Shown here in pieces: positions 61,801-64,000 of a DNA stretch of 64,000 nucleotides. Origin of the DNA: Toxonevra muliebris. Taxonomy: Eukaryota; Arthropoda; Insecta; Diptera; Pallopteridae. The stretch spans positions 42,807,989-42,871,988 of the forward strand of contig OY829326.1 of NCBI GenBank assembly GCA_963691655.1. Direction: 5' to 3'. Every line of letters starts with the position of its first letter. Position 1 is the stretch's first letter. The translations under genes were made by a program, and so were the position numbers. The notes beneath the pieces are model-generated. The model made no database searches. It had not been told where the DNA came from and saw only the letters and a list, made by a program, of their open reading frames with translations.

Positions 61801-64000
61801 AGGTTCCGGACCTCATGGTGCAGTTGCAGAACCTTCATTAGCTAGTTACGATCAGAACTTTTACTTCTTGCTGCTACTTAATACAGTTTTAAATGAATGC
61901 ATCAATATTATATGCCAACTATAGGTGTGTATATATATATATGTATATATATGTTCATAAAAAATAAAAACGTTTTTCTCAGAAAATTTTAAATTCTTTA
62001 GATTTGAAGATTTATCTTTCTGCTTTTTTTAGATGCTAAGCTAAGCAGCCAGGGTATTAAATTCACTTCACTTGATACAAAAATAATGGAATCTTTTAAT
62101 ATTTCTGCTGTTATTTTTTGTTTGTTTGTATGTATTTGTGCTTGTATACATAGATATATGTATGAATGAAAAGATACCACAAACGTAATGAGTTCAATTA
62201 ACCTTTCGCCAAAATGTACGAGTATGCATGAGTGTAGCTGTGTGTATCTGTGTGTGCAAGTGCAAGTGGTATCTATATATTTACTTGTACATGTATGTAT
62301 AAAAGTTTGTTTTGGGTTGTTGTGCAGCGTTGGCCTTGAATATAAATTTTTTTACTGCTGCTGCTGTTGTTGTTATTGTTGATGTGGTTGTGCATTTGCT
62401 GCTTATCGAAGCGCGTGAACAATTTTTTTATCGTTTTGAAAATAATTTTTTTTTTTGTCACTTTTTACACACACACAGATTCGTTTTGTTGTTTTTATTT
62501 TAGCGTGAGTTTGTTTTTTGTATTACTGTTGTTGTTGATATTTAATGAATTTATTCAACGGTGCACTAAATGTCACAATCAATATATATGTATACATATG
62601 AACATACTCATACATATAAAAAAGCGCTGCAAATTAAACACTTTATTGTATATTGTAAACACCTATAGTTATATAAATGTATGTGTGTTGGTGTTGAGCA
62701 TGCATGTGCTTTTGACATTAATAATAACTTACATGATTTTTAATTGTACTACCTACTTACTTTGGTTATTTGTTTGTTTGGATGTATGTATGTATGTATG
62801 TATGTATAAAAAGTTGCGTGTTACTTTTACCTTGTATGGTGTACTTTCATTATTTAAAATTTAAATCATGTTTGGTTTTTTGTTTTAAAAAATCACTCTA
62901 TTTTCATCAAAAAACATTCAAAACACACACACACATATGCATACATATTTACTTTCACACATACATAAAGTAGAGGTCATGTTACGTAAGTTTTATTTTG
63001 TTTTTATGAAGCTAGCGTAAAAAATTTTGTATTTATTTAAATTGTTGTGAATTGTTAACCTTGGCTTATTTGTTGTTTTCGGTTTGATTCTTTGCAGATT
63101 TTTAAGTAGTAGTGAGAAATCAATTTTTTTGTTTTACTGCTTTTATATCAATTTTTCAATGAGTTTGAGGGGTGAAGGCGGCTTTCCTTTCCAAAACGTG
63201 ATATTTTCGTTGTACCAACACATTTTTATATGAAAAAAGAAAAAAACAGTTTCGACTTTTTTGATGAACAGTCGCAATGAATTGAGAAAGTAAACGTTTT
63301 GAACGTAATCAATATGAAACCATAGATTAAATATGAATGAAGTCTGACTTCTGTTTGAATCGTAATGGTTAACAAACAGTTTTTCTTGTAAATAGCCGAA
63401 ATACAATTGAACTTTTCTTATAAATTTTAATGAGTCAGTAATCTCAAATAATTATATTCAAGCATCCTTTTAGTGAAAATTCCCATTTTAATATTTTTCA
63501 GAGTCACCATAGATTATAATATAATACATATTTCATATCTTTTGAATAAGTAATCCAGTATATCTGGCAAGTTGAACTTCTTACATGGTAATCTCAAGTA
63601 GAAAACTACCTCCACATACTTCAATCTAAGCCTAAGTGAACATTAGGCCGTCCTTAATACACATTTTTCTTTTGCTTTCACTTATTTTCTGATGTAAATA
63701 AACAAAATGATTCCAAATTGAATCATTGTTCACCATATCGAATAACTGAATGAATAGTTCAATTTCATATAAATAAAACAAAAGATTACAATTTTTGATT
63801 GACTCATACATTTAAAATTTCTGTATTTTTTATCAAATTCTTTATCTTTGATACTATGAACACAAAAAAATAGGAAAAAATCACAAACAGCATATAAAAA
63901 ATACCTTTGTTATTTATTGTTGTGAAATCAAAATATATAAAAAATAGAAATAATTGACTTAAACAACATTAGCTGTGAACTGCGTATATTAATCGTGATT
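61801..64000. other. Non-coding, microsatellite-rich to window end
   Basis: TA/TG repeats (61925-61955), GCTGCTGTTGTT tract (62357-62380), ATGT tetranucleotides (62781-62807) and AC tracts. No next LONRF exon or other gene recognised. Confidence 0.45.

Noticed and set aside
62367..62864. 165-codon ORF
   Set aside because: It begins in a GTTGTT microsatellite and consists of Leu/Phe/Tyr/Cys-rich translation of AT-rich repeats, with no domain.

Overview
This is 64 kb of AT-rich, repeat-laden animal DNA. It has no operons, a single long intact reading frame with eukaryotic splice signals, and many decayed transposons. The coding exon carries the Asn/Ala/Ser/Thr/Gln runs typical of Drosophila-like flies. 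A mariner relic, tRNA-derived SINEs and RNase H-bearing LINE relics also point to a cyclorrhaphan dipteran. A tephritid-type fruit fly is my best guess, resting mainly on a remembered SINE-like consensus, so it is an inference.

The only host gene I can defend is on the + strand. It is the first coding exon (32114-34184) of a LONRF-type protein: a TPR-like segment, a C3HC4 RING finger, and the start of a second helical repeat block cut by a phase-1 GTAAGT donor. A plausible 3' splice site at 31410 suggests a noncoding 5' exon further upstream. Everything from 34185 to the window end reads as one very long intron or later noncoding sequence. I found no second coding exon, and the second RING and the LON domain expected of the family are not visible.

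The rest is mostly mobile-element debris. From left to right: the end of a CAGTGTTGCCA-type hAT MITE (1-218); a 521-bp hAT-like MITE (3248-3768); LINE RNase H relics (4803-5560, 5880-6190, 6955-7880); a foldback element (9794-10656); a TTTCGG-rich repeat (11455-12690) carrying a hammerhead-ribozyme repeat (12054-12344); a tRNA-derived SINE (12745-12955); relics at 19695-20400; a second hammerhead copy and a LINE relic (21292-22250); a hAT element with an internal degenerate array (23557-24213); an inverted copy of the TTTCGG-rich repeat (25436-26385); a LINE relic interrupted by a SINE with a 149-bp TTAGG tail (29440-30235); a cluster of hAT-type elements inside the LONRF intron (36804-40452); further MITEs; a third hammerhead copy (43605-43845); a broken mariner (49049-49902); and more LINE and MITE fragments to the end.

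The most interesting item is a roughly 290-bp dispersed repeat, present in four copies. Two copies keep a complete type I hammerhead ribozyme core: CTGATGA, a six-pair stem II, GAAA, a self-complementary ACGGCCGT stem III and a GTC cleavage site. This looks like a non-autonomous, self-cleaving retroelement (retrozyme-like or Penelope-associated). The second point of note is a TTAGG array, the ancestral insect telomere motif, that is here the 3' tail of a tRNA-Asp-like SINE nested in a LINE.
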